Source: Ardenticatenaceae bacterium | GTDB lineage: Bacteria > Chloroflexota > Anaerolineae > Promineifilales > Promineifilaceae | Direction of reading: 5' to 3' | NCBI GenBank assembly: GCA_020634435.1 | Contig: JACKBS010000010.1 | Span: 434,001-498,000 of the forward strand | DNA length: 64,000 nucleotides | Part shown: positions 27,394 through 35,633 of the stretch, in pieces | How positions within the stretch are numbered: position 1 is the first letter of the stretch | Layout of the letters: each line of letters opens with the position of its first letter | Notes under the pieces: generated by a model | The model's input: the letters and a program-made list of their open reading frames with translations, nothing else | Database searches by the model: none | Told to the model about the DNA's origin: nothing | Translations under genes and position numbers: made by a program

Positions 27394-28632
27394 ATGACCG
27401 AACCGACCATCACCGTTTACGGCGCATACTGGTGCCCAGACTGCCGCCGCAGCAAGCAATTTCTGGGTGAGCACCAAATTCCCTACAACTGGATCGACAT
27501 CGAGCAAGACGCTGACGCGGAACAGTTTGTCATCCAAACCAACGGCGGCAAGCGCATCATCCCCACCATCGTTTTTAGCGATGGCAGTCATCTCACCGAA
27601 CCCAGCAACGCCGACCTCGCGAAAAAGCTCGGGCTAAAAACCACCGCCAGCCGCCACCACTACGATCTGGTCATCGTCGGTGGCGGGCCAGCTGGGCTGA
27701 CCACCGCCCTCTATACCGCTCGCGAAGGGATAGACACGCTGGTGATTGAACGTGCCGCGCTGGGTGGCCAGGCTGCGGCTACCGAAAAGCTAGACAACAT
27801 GCCCGGCTTCCCCGAAGGCATCCAGGGCATTGATTTTGCCAACCGGCTGCGCCAACAGGCCGAAAAATTCGGCGTCGAGCTGCTGCAAGCGCAGGACGTG
27901 ACGGGCATCCACAGCCACGACAATTACCATTGTGTTACCACCGCCGACGGCAGCGAATACAGTGGTCGCGCCCTGCTCATCACCACTGGCAGCCGCTACC
28001 GTCGCCTGAACGTGCCGGGTGAATCAGATTACATCGGCGCGGGCGTCCATTTTTGCGCCACGTGCGACGGACCATTTTACAAAGGCAAGGAGATTGCCGT
28101 GGTGGGTGGCGGCAACAGCGCCACGGAAGAAAGTCTGCTGCTAACCAAATTCGCCGACAAAGTAACACTTCTGGTGCGCGGTGGCGAATTCACCGCCAGC
28201 AAAATCATCCAGGAAAAAGTGCTCAGCGAGCCAAAAATCAAGGTGCGCTGGCACACCGAAGTGGCCGAATTTAGCGGCGCAGATTCTAAATTGAACCAGC
28301 TCACGCTGCACAACAGCCAGACCAAAGGCGAAGAAACGCTGGCGGTGGATGGCGTGTTCATCTTCATCGGCCTCACGCCTAACACGAGCTTTTTGGCGGA
28401 AAGCGACGTGCAGCAAAACCAATGGGGGTTCCTCGTTACAGGCCACGATTTGGTGCATGATGGGCCGTTATCTCAGTTTGGCAGTCGCGAACCGGCTGCG
28501 TTGGAGACAAGCATCCCCGGCATTTTTGCTGCCGGGGATGTACGGGCGGGCAGCACCAAGCAGGTGGCCAGCGCCGCTGGCGAAGGGGCAACGGCCGCTT
28601 TGCTCATTCGCGAATACTTGAAGACAGTTTAA
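27394..28632 (+). CDS. Glutaredoxin-thioredoxin reductase fusion
   Basis: 412 aa. Residues about 1-80 are a glutaredoxin-like domain with CPDC (YWCPDCRRSK) and the cis-Pro/GSH-site region IIPTIVFSDG. Residues about 90-405 form a thioredoxin-reductase-type flavoprotein: FAD motif IVGGGPAGLTTALYTAREG, redox pair CATC in HFCATCDGPFY, NADPH motif VVGGGNSATEE, and the late FAD motif GIFAAGDVR. It probably reduces its own Grx domain. Frame position 27394 is fixed by AAGGAG with a 5-nt spacer. A decayed repeat lies just upstream. Confidence 0.9.
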   Translation: MTEPTITVYGAYWCPDCRRSKQFLGEHQIPYNWIDIEQDADAEQFVIQTNGGKRIIPTIVFSDGSHLTEPSNADLAKKLGLKTTASRHHYDLVIVGGGPAGLTTALYTAREGIDTLVIERAALGGQAAATEKLDNMPGFPEGIQGIDFANRLRQQAEKFGVELLQAQDVTGIHSHDNYHCVTTADGSEYSGRALLITTGSRYRRLNVPGESDYIGAGVHFCATCDGPFYKGKEIAVVGGGNSATEESLLLTKFADKVTLLVRGGEFTASKIIQEKVLSEPKIKVRWHTEVAEFSGADSKLNQLTLHNSQTKGEETLAVDGVFIFIGLTPNTSFLAESDVQQNQWGFLVTGHDLVHDGPLSQFGSREPAALETSIPGIFAAGDVRAGSTKQVASAAGEGATAALLIREYLKTV

Positions 28633-28668
28633 GTTTATAAAAAATAACCGCTCGTCCCATATTTCTTT

Positions 28669-28697
28669 AAGGGCAGGTCTAACCTGTCCTTTTTTGT
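28669..28697 (+). terminator. Rho-independent terminator
   Basis: AAGGGCAGGT pairs with ACCTGTCCTT (one G-T pair) across a 3-nt loop, followed by T6. Confidence 0.8.
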
Positions 28698-28723
28698 GAA
28701 TCTACCTCACCGCCATATCGGCC

Positions 28724-28751
28724 GTGACAAACAGGCTTTGTCCGCTATAAT
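28724..28751 (+). promoter_or_regulatory. Candidate sigma70-type promoter
   Basis: GTGACA (28724-28729), 16-nt spacer, TATAAT (28746-28751), upstream of the IclR-type fusion gene and its ABC transporter operon. Confidence 0.55.
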
Positions 28752-28783
28752 AAACGTATATTTTTTATACTGGACTAAATTCA

Positions 28784-28808
28784 GGAGACTGGAGATTGAA
28801 TAGTCTCC
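28784..28808. promoter_or_regulatory. Inverted repeat downstream of the promoter, possible operator
   Basis: GGAGACT (28784-28790) and AGTCTCC (28802-28808) flank 11 bases; extra GGAGATT/AATCTC pairing is possible. Lying between promoter and start codon of an IclR-type gene, it is a candidate autoregulatory site or 5-prime leader hairpin. Confidence 0.4.
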
Positions 28809-28830
28809 AATCTCTAATCTCTTTTTGGCT

Positions 28831-29997
28831 ATGGATTACTCAAAACAAGTTCCCGCCGCCGAGCGAACGTTGAACATTTTGGAGGCGCTGAGCAGTGCGC
28901 CTGATGGATTAAGCGCCACGGAGCTGCTAGAGCGGCTGGATGATATGTCGCGCAGTGGGCTGTTTGCCTTGCTGAACACGCTCAAGGCGCGCAGCTACAT
29001 CGAGCAGAACGACAGCCGGGGCAAGTACCAGCTGGGTCCAGCGCTGTGGGCGCTGCTGCCGCGCCAATCGCTAGGGCTGGAACCTCTCATTACCGCGTTT
29101 GAAACGGAAATGGCGCAGGTTGATTTGGCAGAAACGGCCGTTCTCCTCTGGCTCGATCGTGCGGAAACAGTCTTGCTGGCGCAGCGTGAGGGCATCAACC
29201 GGGTTCGTGCTGTCTACCGGCTGGGGCAGCGAGACGAGGCAGCAAACAGCCCCGGCGGTCGTCTGCTGCTGGCTGGATTGCCGACTCAAGTTGCTCAACA
29301 AACGGCCGTCTTCAACCGGTTTCGCAGTGAGGGAGCCGCCACTCAGGAAACGGCCGAAACCCTCGACATCGCCTGCCCCATTTGCGCCGATGGCGTGCAA
29401 CCTAGCGCCGCCTTGCAGGTGAGCCTACCCCTTTTCCGCAGCCAGCCAGAAACGGTGGCGCGGCTCAAAAAACAGGTGCAGCAGGCCGCATCGCGCATCT
29501 CGTTCCGTCTGGGAGCGGCGGTGTACCAGCCGTACGGCTGGGCCGTCGGCGAACCGATCGGCCCCAACCGCGCCTTGAGCCAGGCTGAGCTTGAACAATT
29601 TTTGCAGGGGTCGTGGAGCGCGCGCCTCGCCTGCGTGCGCGCCGACGGCACGCCGCACGTTTTGCCGCTGTGGTATGAGTGGGACGGCCGTTCCTTTTGG
29701 GTCGCTGCCTCGCCAGGGGCACAGTGGAAGCAGGTGGTGGACGAAACCGGGCGCGTCTCGCTGACCATCGACGAGCCGTGGCCGCCGCTGCGCCGCGCCT
29801 TTGTGGTGGGTGAGGCCCACGCGGTGGCGGCCGGTGACATGCCGGGCGGATTGGCCGGGCTGCGCCAGCGGCTGGCAGTGCGCTACCTCGGACAGGGGGC
29901 CGACCAGCAGCCAGAGTTGTGCCAGATTGAGGGGTGGACGGCCGTTCAAATCACTCCGCAGCGCCTCACCGGGCAGCAAGGATTGGGCCGCCCATGA
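28831..29997 (+). CDS. IclR-type regulator fused to a flavin/F420 split-barrel domain
   Basis: 388 aa from the ATG at 28831 (a TTG two codons upstream is less likely). Residues about 5-70: IclR winged helix (AAERTLNILEALSSAPDGLSATELLERL). Residues about 75-225: IclR-like effector domain, divergent, including ANSPGGRLLLAGLP. Residues about 250-385: pyridoxamine-5-phosphate-oxidase-like split barrel (SARLACVRADGTPHVLPLWYEWDGRSFWVA, then LTIDEPWPPLRRAFVVGEAH). Split barrels bind FMN, F420 or haem; a regulator that reads cofactor state is plausible. Its stop overlaps the ABC ATPase start (ATGA), and cofC follows the transporter. Confidence 0.8.
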   Translation: MDYSKQVPAAERTLNILEALSSAPDGLSATELLERLDDMSRSGLFALLNTLKARSYIEQNDSRGKYQLGPALWALLPRQSLGLEPLITAFETEMAQVDLAETAVLLWLDRAETVLLAQREGINRVRAVYRLGQRDEAANSPGGRLLLAGLPTQVAQQTAVFNRFRSEGAATQETAETLDIACPICADGVQPSAALQVSLPLFRSQPETVARLKKQVQQAASRISFRLGAAVYQPYGWAVGEPIGPNRALSQAELEQFLQGSWSARLACVRADGTPHVLPLWYEWDGRSFWVAASPGAQWKQVVDETGRVSLTIDEPWPPLRRAFVVGEAHAVAAGDMPGGLAGLRQRLAVRYLGQGADQQPELCQIEGWTAVQITPQRLTGQQGLGRP

Positions 29998-30752
29998 GCG
30001 CTTTAGACATTCGCGTCAGTGGGCTGAGCCATCGGTACGGCCGTACCCACGCCCTACAAGCCATCGATCTGCACATTCAGCTAGGCGAATTTGTGAGCCT
30101 GGTCGGCGTCAGCGGCTGCGGCAAATCGACCCTGATGCGCCTCATCGCCGGGCTGCAAACGGCCACGCAAGGTGACGTTTGGCTCGACGGACAGCCGCCC
30201 GCTGCCGCCCGCGCCACCAAGCAAATCGGCTGGATGGCCCAGCAGGCCGCTCTCCTGCCGTGGCGCACCGTGCGCGAAAACGTGCAGCTCGCCCAGAAAA
30301 TCAATCCGCAAACCGGGCAAGACACGCCAGACCCGGACAGCTTGCTCAACATGGTGGGATTGGCCGAGTTTGCCGACGCGTATCCGCTTACGCTCTCTGG
30401 CGGGATGCAGCAGCGGGCGGCGCTGGCGCGAACACTGGCAACAGGAGCGGCCGTTTGGCTGATGGATGAGCCGTTTGCCGCGCTGGATGAGCTGACGCGG
30501 GAGCTGCTGGCTGGGGAGCTGCTGCAAATCTGGCGGCAGTTCCGGCCGACGGTGCTCTGGATCACGCACAATCTGCATGAAGCGATTCGCCTGTCGGATC
30601 GCGTGGTGGTGCTGACGCCACGACCGGGCACGATTGCGGGCGAAATCGCCGTGCCGCTGCCCCGCCCCCGCGACGACACAAGTGCGGCTTTCCAAAGCCT
30701 TTTGCGGCAAGCGCGGACGCTGCTGCGGCAGGAGGTGGTTCATGACCAGTGA
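29994..30752 (+). CDS. ABC transporter ATP-binding protein (SsuB/TauB/ThiZ type)
   Basis: 252 aa from the ATG at 29994, 4-nt overlap with the upstream regulator. Walker A GVSGCGKST, Q-loop near WMAQQAALLPWRTV, signature LSGGMQQRAALARTL, Walker B AVWLMDEPFAALDE, H-loop WITHNLHEA. This is the nitrate/sulfonate/taurine/thiamine-precursor importer branch. It couples ATP hydrolysis to the permease encoded by the overlapping next gene and to the lipoprotein 957 nt further on. Substrate not determined by sequence. Confidence 0.92.
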   Translation: MSALDIRVSGLSHRYGRTHALQAIDLHIQLGEFVSLVGVSGCGKSTLMRLIAGLQTATQGDVWLDGQPPAAARATKQIGWMAQQAALLPWRTVRENVQLAQKINPQTGQDTPDPDSLLNMVGLAEFADAYPLTLSGGMQQRAALARTLATGAAVWLMDEPFAALDELTRELLAGELLQIWRQFRPTVLWITHNLHEAIRLSDRVVVLTPRPGTIAGEIAVPLPRPRDDTSAAFQSLLRQARTLLRQEVVHDQ

Positions 30753-31608
30753 AAAAACAGGTTACGCAGAGTTACACAGAGAAGACACAGAGTTTCACAG
30801 AGAGAACCAAAAGAAACCAAGATTTTTCTCTTCCTCTGCGTTCTCTGCGCACTCTGCGGTTAAAAAATCTTTACGAAAGCGGAACTGGTCTGGCGTGGGG
30901 CTGCTAGTGGGGGTGTTTGTGCTGTGGGAAACGGCCGTTCGCCTCACCGACACGCCTGCTTATTTGTTTCCAGCACCAACGGCCGTTTTCCGCTACCTCT
31001 TCACCCATTTGGCCGATTTGCTGCTGGCGGGCGGGGTAACGTTGCTGGAGGCAGTGGCGGGATTAGTTTTGGGAACGGCCGTTGGCTTGGCCCTGGCCGT
31101 CCTCATCACCTTTTGGCAGCAGTTGGAGCAAGGCGTCATGTCCCTGGCGATTCTGATCAAGTCCACGCCGATCATCGCCATTGCCCCGATTCTGACGATT
31201 TGGCTGGGCTTTGGCCCCGCACCCAAAGTGATCGTGACGGCACTGCTCACCTTTTTCCCGGTGCTGATCAACGCGCTGACTGGTTTTCGCACGGTGGATG
31301 GGGCGCTACTAGATTGGCTACGCTCGCTCAACGCCACGCCGCAGGAGATTTTTTTGCAGGCAAGGTGGCCGGGGGCACGGCCGTATTTGTTTGCGGCGCT
31401 GCGGGTGGTGGGGCCGCTGGCGCTCATCGGCGCGGTGGTGGCGGAATGGATGGGCGCGTCCAGCGGCTTGGGTCGGGCGATGTGGCTGGCCTACACCAAT
31501 CTGAACATGCCCGCCCTGTTTGCCGCTGTGTTTATTTTGACGGGGTTAAGTACGGCCGTTTACCAAACCATCGTCTGGCTGGAAAAACGATTTCTTTTTT
31601 GGGAATAA
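30742..31608 (+). CDS. ABC transporter permease with repeat-derived N-terminus
   Basis: 288 aa. From residue about 46 it is a BPD_transp_1 permease of the SsuC/TauC type: six hydrophobic segments and the EAA loop LRSLNATPQEIFLQARWPGARPYL (its Gly replaced). GGAGG 6 nt before the ATG at 30742 fixes the start; it overlaps the ATPase gene by 11 nt. Residues about 6-45, polar and rich in HRE/Lys/Ser, are encoded by an intergenic-type inverted repeat (30757-30875) that stays in frame. SsuC-type proteins normally begin close to their first membrane helix, so this extension looks acquired. Confidence 0.88.
   Translation: MTSEKTGYAELHREDTEFHRENQKKPRFFSSSAFSAHSAVKKSLRKRNWSGVGLLVGVFVLWETAVRLTDTPAYLFPAPTAVFRYLFTHLADLLLAGGVTLLEAVAGLVLGTAVGLALAVLITFWQQLEQGVMSLAILIKSTPIIAIAPILTIWLGFGPAPKVIVTALLTFFPVLINALTGFRTVDGALLDWLRSLNATPQEIFLQARWPGARPYLFAALRVVGPLALIGAVVAEWMGASSGLGRAMWLAYTNLNMPALFAAVFILTGLSTAVYQTIVWLEKRFLFWE
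30757..30875. repeat. Imperfect inverted repeat (CGCAGAG/CACAGAG units, family A) inside a gene
   Basis: Left arm: four units of the form (N)CACAGAG or ACGCAGAG about every 10-11 nt; centre GATTTTTCTCTTCC; right arm: CTCTGCG units ending CTCTGCGGTTA. Same layout as the intergenic copies, but here it is read as residues about 6-45 of the ABC permease without any stop codon. Confidence 0.7.
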
Positions 31609-31611
31609 TCC

Positions 31612-31695
31612 ACAGATTTCGCAGATTACACAGATTGGTTTTTCTCTGTGAACCTCCGCGCTTCTCTGTGCATCTCTGTGTTCCGCTTTTAATTT
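31612..31695. repeat. Imperfect inverted repeat (CACAGATT / CTCTGTG units, family A)
   Basis: CACAGATT/CGCAGATT/CACAGATT units, a centre GGTTTTTCTCTG, then CTCTGTG units. It fills most of the spacer between permease and substrate-binding protein and may form a hairpin in the operon mRNA. Confidence 0.6.
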
Positions 31696-31708
31696 AGGAG
31701 AAACAACT

Positions 31709-32677
31709 TTGCAACGCAACAAACTCATCTTTTTATTCATCATCATTTTTTTCCTAACCGGCTGCCAGACCGATGGGCAAGAAGCCCTGCGCGAGATGAC
31801 CTTTATGGCCGGATTCAAACCGCAGGCCAATTTGCCGTTTGTGGGCGCGTATGTGGCTCAAGAAAAAGGTTTTTTTGCCGATGAAGGGCTGTCCGTCACC
31901 ATCGAGCATTCGGCTGGGGGCGGCGAACATTTGCAACTGCTGGCCGCTGGTGAAGTGCAGGTGACGACGCAAGATGCGGCCGTTTTGCTACAACGCCGCG
32001 CCGATCCGGGCTTGCCGCTTGTCTCCATCGGGCTGATTGGCCAGCGCGGGCAGCAAGCGTTTGTGGCTCTGGCCGACAGCGGTTTGAGTACCCCCGCTGA
32101 CTGGGCTGGGCACACCGTCGGCTTCAAGGGCGCGCCGCCACCAGACCTCTTTGCCATCCTCGCTGCCAACGGGCTGGCGGAAGATGATGTAGAGCTGGTC
32201 AACGTCGGTTTTGATCCGCGCACGCTCACGGAAGGGTTGGTGGATGTGTATCCTGTCTTCAAATCGAATGAGCCGAACTTGATTCGCGGCTGGGGCTTTG
32301 ACGTAGTGCAGTGGGAAGCGGCCGATTATGGCGTGCCCACGCTTGGATTAGCCTACGTGGCCACCGAAGAGCTCATCGAATCGGACCCGGAACTGCTACA
32401 AAGCTTTATGAACGCCGTGCTGCGGGGACTTGACTACGCGCAGGAAAACCGCGACGAGGCGGTGCAAATCGTGCTGAAATATGCTGGCGAAGATGCGGAT
32501 GCCGCCCACATGCGCTTCATGCTGGACACCGAGCTAGCAGATGCCCAATCGCCCAACGGCTTTGGTTGGCAAACCGAAGCGCAATGGCAAGCGCTGGCCG
32601 ACATGCTGCAAACTTACGAATCGCTGCCGGGTGATGTGGATGTAACGGCCGCTTTCACCACGCAATTTTTGCCCTAG
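31709..32677 (+). CDS. NMT1/THI5-like substrate-binding lipoprotein
   Basis: 322 aa, TTG start at 31709 set by TAGGAG 8 nt upstream. Lipoprotein signal with lipobox FLTGC (Cys at about residue 19). The mature part is an SsuA/THI5 periplasmic-binding fold: MTFMAGFKPQANLPFVGAYVAQEKGFFADEGLSVTIEHSAGGGEHLQLLAAGEVQVTTQD, then a second lobe with DVYPVFKSNEPNLI. Such proteins bind thiamine pyrimidine precursors, sulfonates or similar small molecules; the FKPQANLPF pattern favours the thiamine-precursor (ThiY) group. No riboswitch is seen upstream, which weakens a thiamine link. Confidence 0.85.
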   Translation: MQRNKLIFLFIIIFFLTGCQTDGQEALREMTFMAGFKPQANLPFVGAYVAQEKGFFADEGLSVTIEHSAGGGEHLQLLAAGEVQVTTQDAAVLLQRRADPGLPLVSIGLIGQRGQQAFVALADSGLSTPADWAGHTVGFKGAPPPDLFAILAANGLAEDDVELVNVGFDPRTLTEGLVDVYPVFKSNEPNLIRGWGFDVVQWEAADYGVPTLGLAYVATEELIESDPELLQSFMNAVLRGLDYAQENRDEAVQIVLKYAGEDADAAHMRFMLDTELADAQSPNGFGWQTEAQWQALADMLQTYESLPGDVDVTAAFTTQFLP

Positions 32678-32682
32678 CAACC

Positions 32683-32715
32683 ATTTCCCCGGAAACTCGG
32701 AGTTTCCGGGGAAAT
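32683..32715. repeat. Perfect palindrome ending at the cofC start codon
   Basis: Arms 32683-32698 and 32700-32715 (16 nt each, ATTTCCCCGGAAACTC and its complement) around a single central G. The final base directly precedes the ATG at 32716. The core CCGGAAACT recurs at 54770-54824. In RNA it would hide the Shine-Dalgarno-like GGGGA. Confidence 0.8.
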
Positions 32716-33348
32716 ATGGCACCTTCTATGAATTTGTGGACCATCCTCCCCGTCAAATCGCTGACTGAAACCAAGTCTCGGCTCAGTGCAGTTTTGTCGC
32801 CTGATGAGCGGGCGGAATTGACGCTGCATTTGCTAGAGAGGGCACTGATTTTGTTGCCTCAGGTGCGAGGGTTGGGCGAAACGGCCGTTATCACCCAAGA
32901 CCCTCTCGTAGCAGAAATAGCTATCCGCTTTGGCTGCCATACGTTGGCGGAGCCGCCGGGCAGCGGCCTGAACGGAGCAGTAACGGCGGGAGTAACGCTG
33001 GCCGCACAAAATGAAGCTAGCCACTGCCTGATTTTGCCATCTGATTTGCCGTTTTTTCAGACAAGCGAGTTAGAAGAATTAGTTGGTGCGATGGAAACGG
33101 CCGTTTCCCACTCCCCTATCATTCTATGCAGCGATCGGCAGCAACAGGGCACCAATGCGTTGGTTGTGCCGACGGGGCTGGGATTTTGTTTTGGATACGG
33201 CCGTAACAGCCTCCAATACCATCAACAAGAAGCCAAACGATTGAAACTGGCCTGCCAGATAGTAAATTTATCGGGTCTCCAGTTCGATCTGGACACAGAG
33301 GCCGATTATGCTTTCTACACGAAAAGCAGGTGCCTGTCAGCCTCTTGA
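32716..33348 (+). CDS. cofC: 2-phospho-L-lactate guanylyltransferase-like (F420 biosynthesis)
   Basis: 210 aa. CofC/FbiD transfers GMP to phospholactate (or phosphoenolpyruvate) to make the F420 side-chain precursor. Matching motifs: ILPVKSLTETKSRLSAVLSPDERAEL at the start (nucleotide-binding KP/K-S-K-R loop), SGLNGAVTAGV, LILPSDLPF (metal-binding LPxDLP), and FDLDTEADY at the end. The start could be 32716 or the ATG at 32728; family alignments favour the shorter form (MNLWTILPVKS). It follows the ABC operon and is the only F420 gene seen here. Confidence 0.85.
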   Translation: MAPSMNLWTILPVKSLTETKSRLSAVLSPDERAELTLHLLERALILLPQVRGLGETAVITQDPLVAEIAIRFGCHTLAEPPGSGLNGAVTAGVTLAAQNEASHCLILPSDLPFFQTSELEELVGAMETAVSHSPIILCSDRQQQGTNALVVPTGLGFCFGYGRNSLQYHQQEAKRLKLACQIVNLSGLQFDLDTEADYAFYTKSRCLSAS

Positions 33349-33473
33349 AAAGTTGAATTTTCGCCAATTTGAGATACCTTTTATTCTACCTTCCATCTTG
33401 GAAAAGCAGGGTCATAAAAAGTAAAAATGGCCAACCAAGAGGCAATAAAAATCCCAACAAGGAAATTAAAATT

Positions 33474-33701
33474 ATGCAATGTTCCGTGTGCAAAGGCACG
33501 ATGGTGCAAGAAACAACCACCTATAAAACAGAAGTGAACGGCGAAGAAATTCTCATCGAAGATGTGCCGATTTGGGTTTGCCAACAGTGCGAATCTTCCT
33601 TTCTAGATGATGACGTCATCGAAGCGATCGAAGATATGCTGGCCAGCCTGGCCGGTGGTCTGGGCGAGGAAAATCCACCAGAGGAAATTGAACTTGACTA
33701 A
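33474..33701 (+). CDS. Small YgiT-type zinc-finger protein
   Basis: 75 aa. CSVC near the start and CQQC at about 38-41 make a four-Cys zinc knuckle; between them is a short beta region (VNGEEILIEDVPIWV), and after it an acidic helix ending EEIELD. It resembles the N-terminal domain of MqsA/YgiT antitoxins but has no helix-turn-helix. The toxin gene that often accompanies it is not visible on either side, so a toxin-antitoxin role is unsupported. AAGGA lies 10 nt before the ATG. Confidence 0.7.
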   Translation: MQCSVCKGTMVQETTTYKTEVNGEEILIEDVPIWVCQQCESSFLDDDVIEAIEDMLASLAGGLGEENPPEEIELD

Positions 33702-33797
33702 TTCTTTGCAACGCAGCACCGCCATATTTCGTAGAAATCATTAGTTTTTTGCCTAAAAGGCCCATATATGGGCCACTACTTCCAAAAGGAGCGAATT

Positions 33798-35489
33798 ATG
33801 TGGCGTAAAATGAGTGCTGCCGTGGTTGTGTTGGTCACCCTGCTGTTGGGTGTAACTGGCGCGTTGGCGCAAGAAAAATCATACAGCGCCGACCGATTTG
33901 ATGTCGATATTGCGGTGAACCAGGACGGTTCACTGCTGGTTACCGAAACGGTAGTCTTCCGCTTTGTGGGTGAGCCGTTCACCTATGTCTTCCGCGAAAT
34001 ACCAACGGACCATACGGATGGCGTAGAAATTTTGGAAGCGTCGGTAGACGGCCGTACCTACCCCGGCGGCACCGACGCGGGACAGGTCAAGATTACCGCC
34101 GATGACAACATCCGCGTAACCTGGCACATGGAGCCAACGGCCAACACCGCCCGCACCTTTGTGCTGAAGTATCGAATGCTTGGCGTAGTTCAGCAAACTG
34201 ACAGCGCGGATCTATTACGCTATCAGCCGCTGCCGGATGAGTTTGAATACACCATCGACAGCAGTACCGTAACGCTGCATTATCCAAGTTCGGCTGATTT
34301 GCTGGAGACACCGAGAGTGACAGCCAACACGGCGCAGGTAGATCGTAATGGCAATGAGGTAACTTTTACCCGGCAAAATATTGCCCCCAATAACTCAATG
34401 GTGTTCGAGATGCTGTTTGCCAAGGGCAGCCTCATCTCCACCCCACCCGTCTGGCAAGCCCGGCAAGCGGAGCAAGATGCGTTGGCGCCAGTCTGGATTG
34501 GTGCAAGTTTGCTCGTTCTGGTGGCGGGTATTGTTGGCGTTGTGATGCTTTGGCGCACCCACCAGCCCAACGTGAAAAAGAGTACGGCCGTTCACTACGA
34601 ACCGCCCACCAATTTACCACCAGCCATCGCTGGCGTGCTGAACGGCAGCGGAGCCAGCCCTAGCTGGTCCAATGCCCTGGCCACTCTGTTTGATCTAGCC
34701 GATCGCGGCGTCCTCAGCATTGAGGAGATTGAAAAGAAGAGCATTTTCAGCGGTCAAGACTTTAACATCGTGCTGCTGGAAGAGCCGGGCAACTTACGGC
34801 CGCATGAAGTTGGCCTGCTGCGTCTGCTGTTTGAAAGCAAAGGCATGCAGCACAAATCCGTGAAGCTGTCTAAGCTTGGCAATGCGGTCACGGGCAGCCA
34901 ATGGAAGAAATTCACCGAGCCTTTGGAAACCGAAATCAAAGCGGCAGGCTACATTGACGCCAAACGCAAACAGCGGCGGACTTGGGTCATGGTTGGCAGC
35001 TTTATCTTCCTGATCGTGGCCGTCCTCATCATGATTCTGACGGTAATCTTTGAAAACCAGTTTGGCATCTGGCCCATGTTAGTGGCGCTCAGTTTCTTCC
35101 TGGTGTTTATCATGATGATGATTGTGAGCAGCACAATGACCATTCTCACCGATGAAGCCAAGGCCCTAGCCAACGAATGGCAAAGCTTTTACCAACACTT
35201 GAAGGACATCACGCGCAGCAAAGCGGCCGTTGGGGAGACGAACATGTTTAACCGTTTCCTGCCCTATGCTGCTAGCTACGGCATGCTGCATCAGTGGGCC
35301 AAGTTCTTCCAAAAAGAAGGCTGGACGGAACTGCCGCCGTACTTCCACGCCCTCAATCGCGCTGGCGATCATGGCATGGCAGCGTTTGTGGCCATGACGG
35401 CCGCTTCTTCATCCTCGGGGGGCAGCGCAGCGGGAGCCGGTGCGGCTGGGGCTGGGGCCGCGGGTGGCGGGGCTAGCGGCGCAGGATAA
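33798..35489 (+). CDS. DUF2207-type membrane protein
   Basis: 563 aa. Signal peptide (1-27, cut near ALAQ). Large extracytoplasmic beta domain (about 30-225) starting SYSADRFDVDIAVNQDGSLLVTETVVFRF, the DUF2207 signature. A membrane helix at about 234-254, a cytoplasmic part with winged-helix-like segments (SNALATLFDLADRGVLSIEE), then two adjacent membrane helices at about 396-418 and 425-446. The C-terminal 24 residues are Gly/Ala/Ser only. Function of the family is unknown; members are widespread in Gram-positives and Chloroflexota. AAAGGAG fixes the start at 33798. Confidence 0.85.
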   Translation: MWRKMSAAVVVLVTLLLGVTGALAQEKSYSADRFDVDIAVNQDGSLLVTETVVFRFVGEPFTYVFREIPTDHTDGVEILEASVDGRTYPGGTDAGQVKITADDNIRVTWHMEPTANTARTFVLKYRMLGVVQQTDSADLLRYQPLPDEFEYTIDSSTVTLHYPSSADLLETPRVTANTAQVDRNGNEVTFTRQNIAPNNSMVFEMLFAKGSLISTPPVWQARQAEQDALAPVWIGASLLVLVAGIVGVVMLWRTHQPNVKKSTAVHYEPPTNLPPAIAGVLNGSGASPSWSNALATLFDLADRGVLSIEEIEKKSIFSGQDFNIVLLEEPGNLRPHEVGLLRLLFESKGMQHKSVKLSKLGNAVTGSQWKKFTEPLETEIKAAGYIDAKRKQRRTWVMVGSFIFLIVAVLIMILTVIFENQFGIWPMLVALSFFLVFIMMMIVSSTMTILTDEAKALANEWQSFYQHLKDITRSKAAVGETNMFNRFLPYAASYGMLHQWAKFFQKEGWTELPPYFHALNRAGDHGMAAFVAMTAASSSSGGSAAGAGAAGAGAAGGGASGAG

Positions 35490-35561
35490 CCCCTGGCCAA
35501 CAGGAGAAACGCGCTTTCTGAGTGTTTCTTCATCCAAAAATTAAGTGTTGTTTGGTAAACT

Positions 35562-35604
35562 GACTCAGTTTTGGGCCGCTGCACCCAAAGCTGAGTCTTT
35601 TTTT
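35562..35604 (+). terminator. Rho-independent terminator
   Basis: 14-nt stem (35562-35575 with 35584-35597, one G-T pair), 8-nt loop, then T7. Confidence 0.88.
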
Positions 35605-35633
35605 GACCCGCAGCACCGTATCGGTAGGTGTCT

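Noticed and set aside
29425..29979. Antisense coding region in the IclR fusion gene
   Set aside because: Long open frames on the minus strand here arise from high GC third positions; no ribosome site or recognisable product.
31612..31708. TPP riboswitch before the NMT1-like binding protein
   Set aside because: No CUGAGA or ACCUGA core of a TPP riboswitch is visible; the sequence is a family A inverted repeat.
33474..33701. Toxin-antitoxin pair with the YgiT-like zinc protein
   Set aside because: No MqsR- or RelE-like gene is adjacent and the protein lacks a DNA-binding domain.
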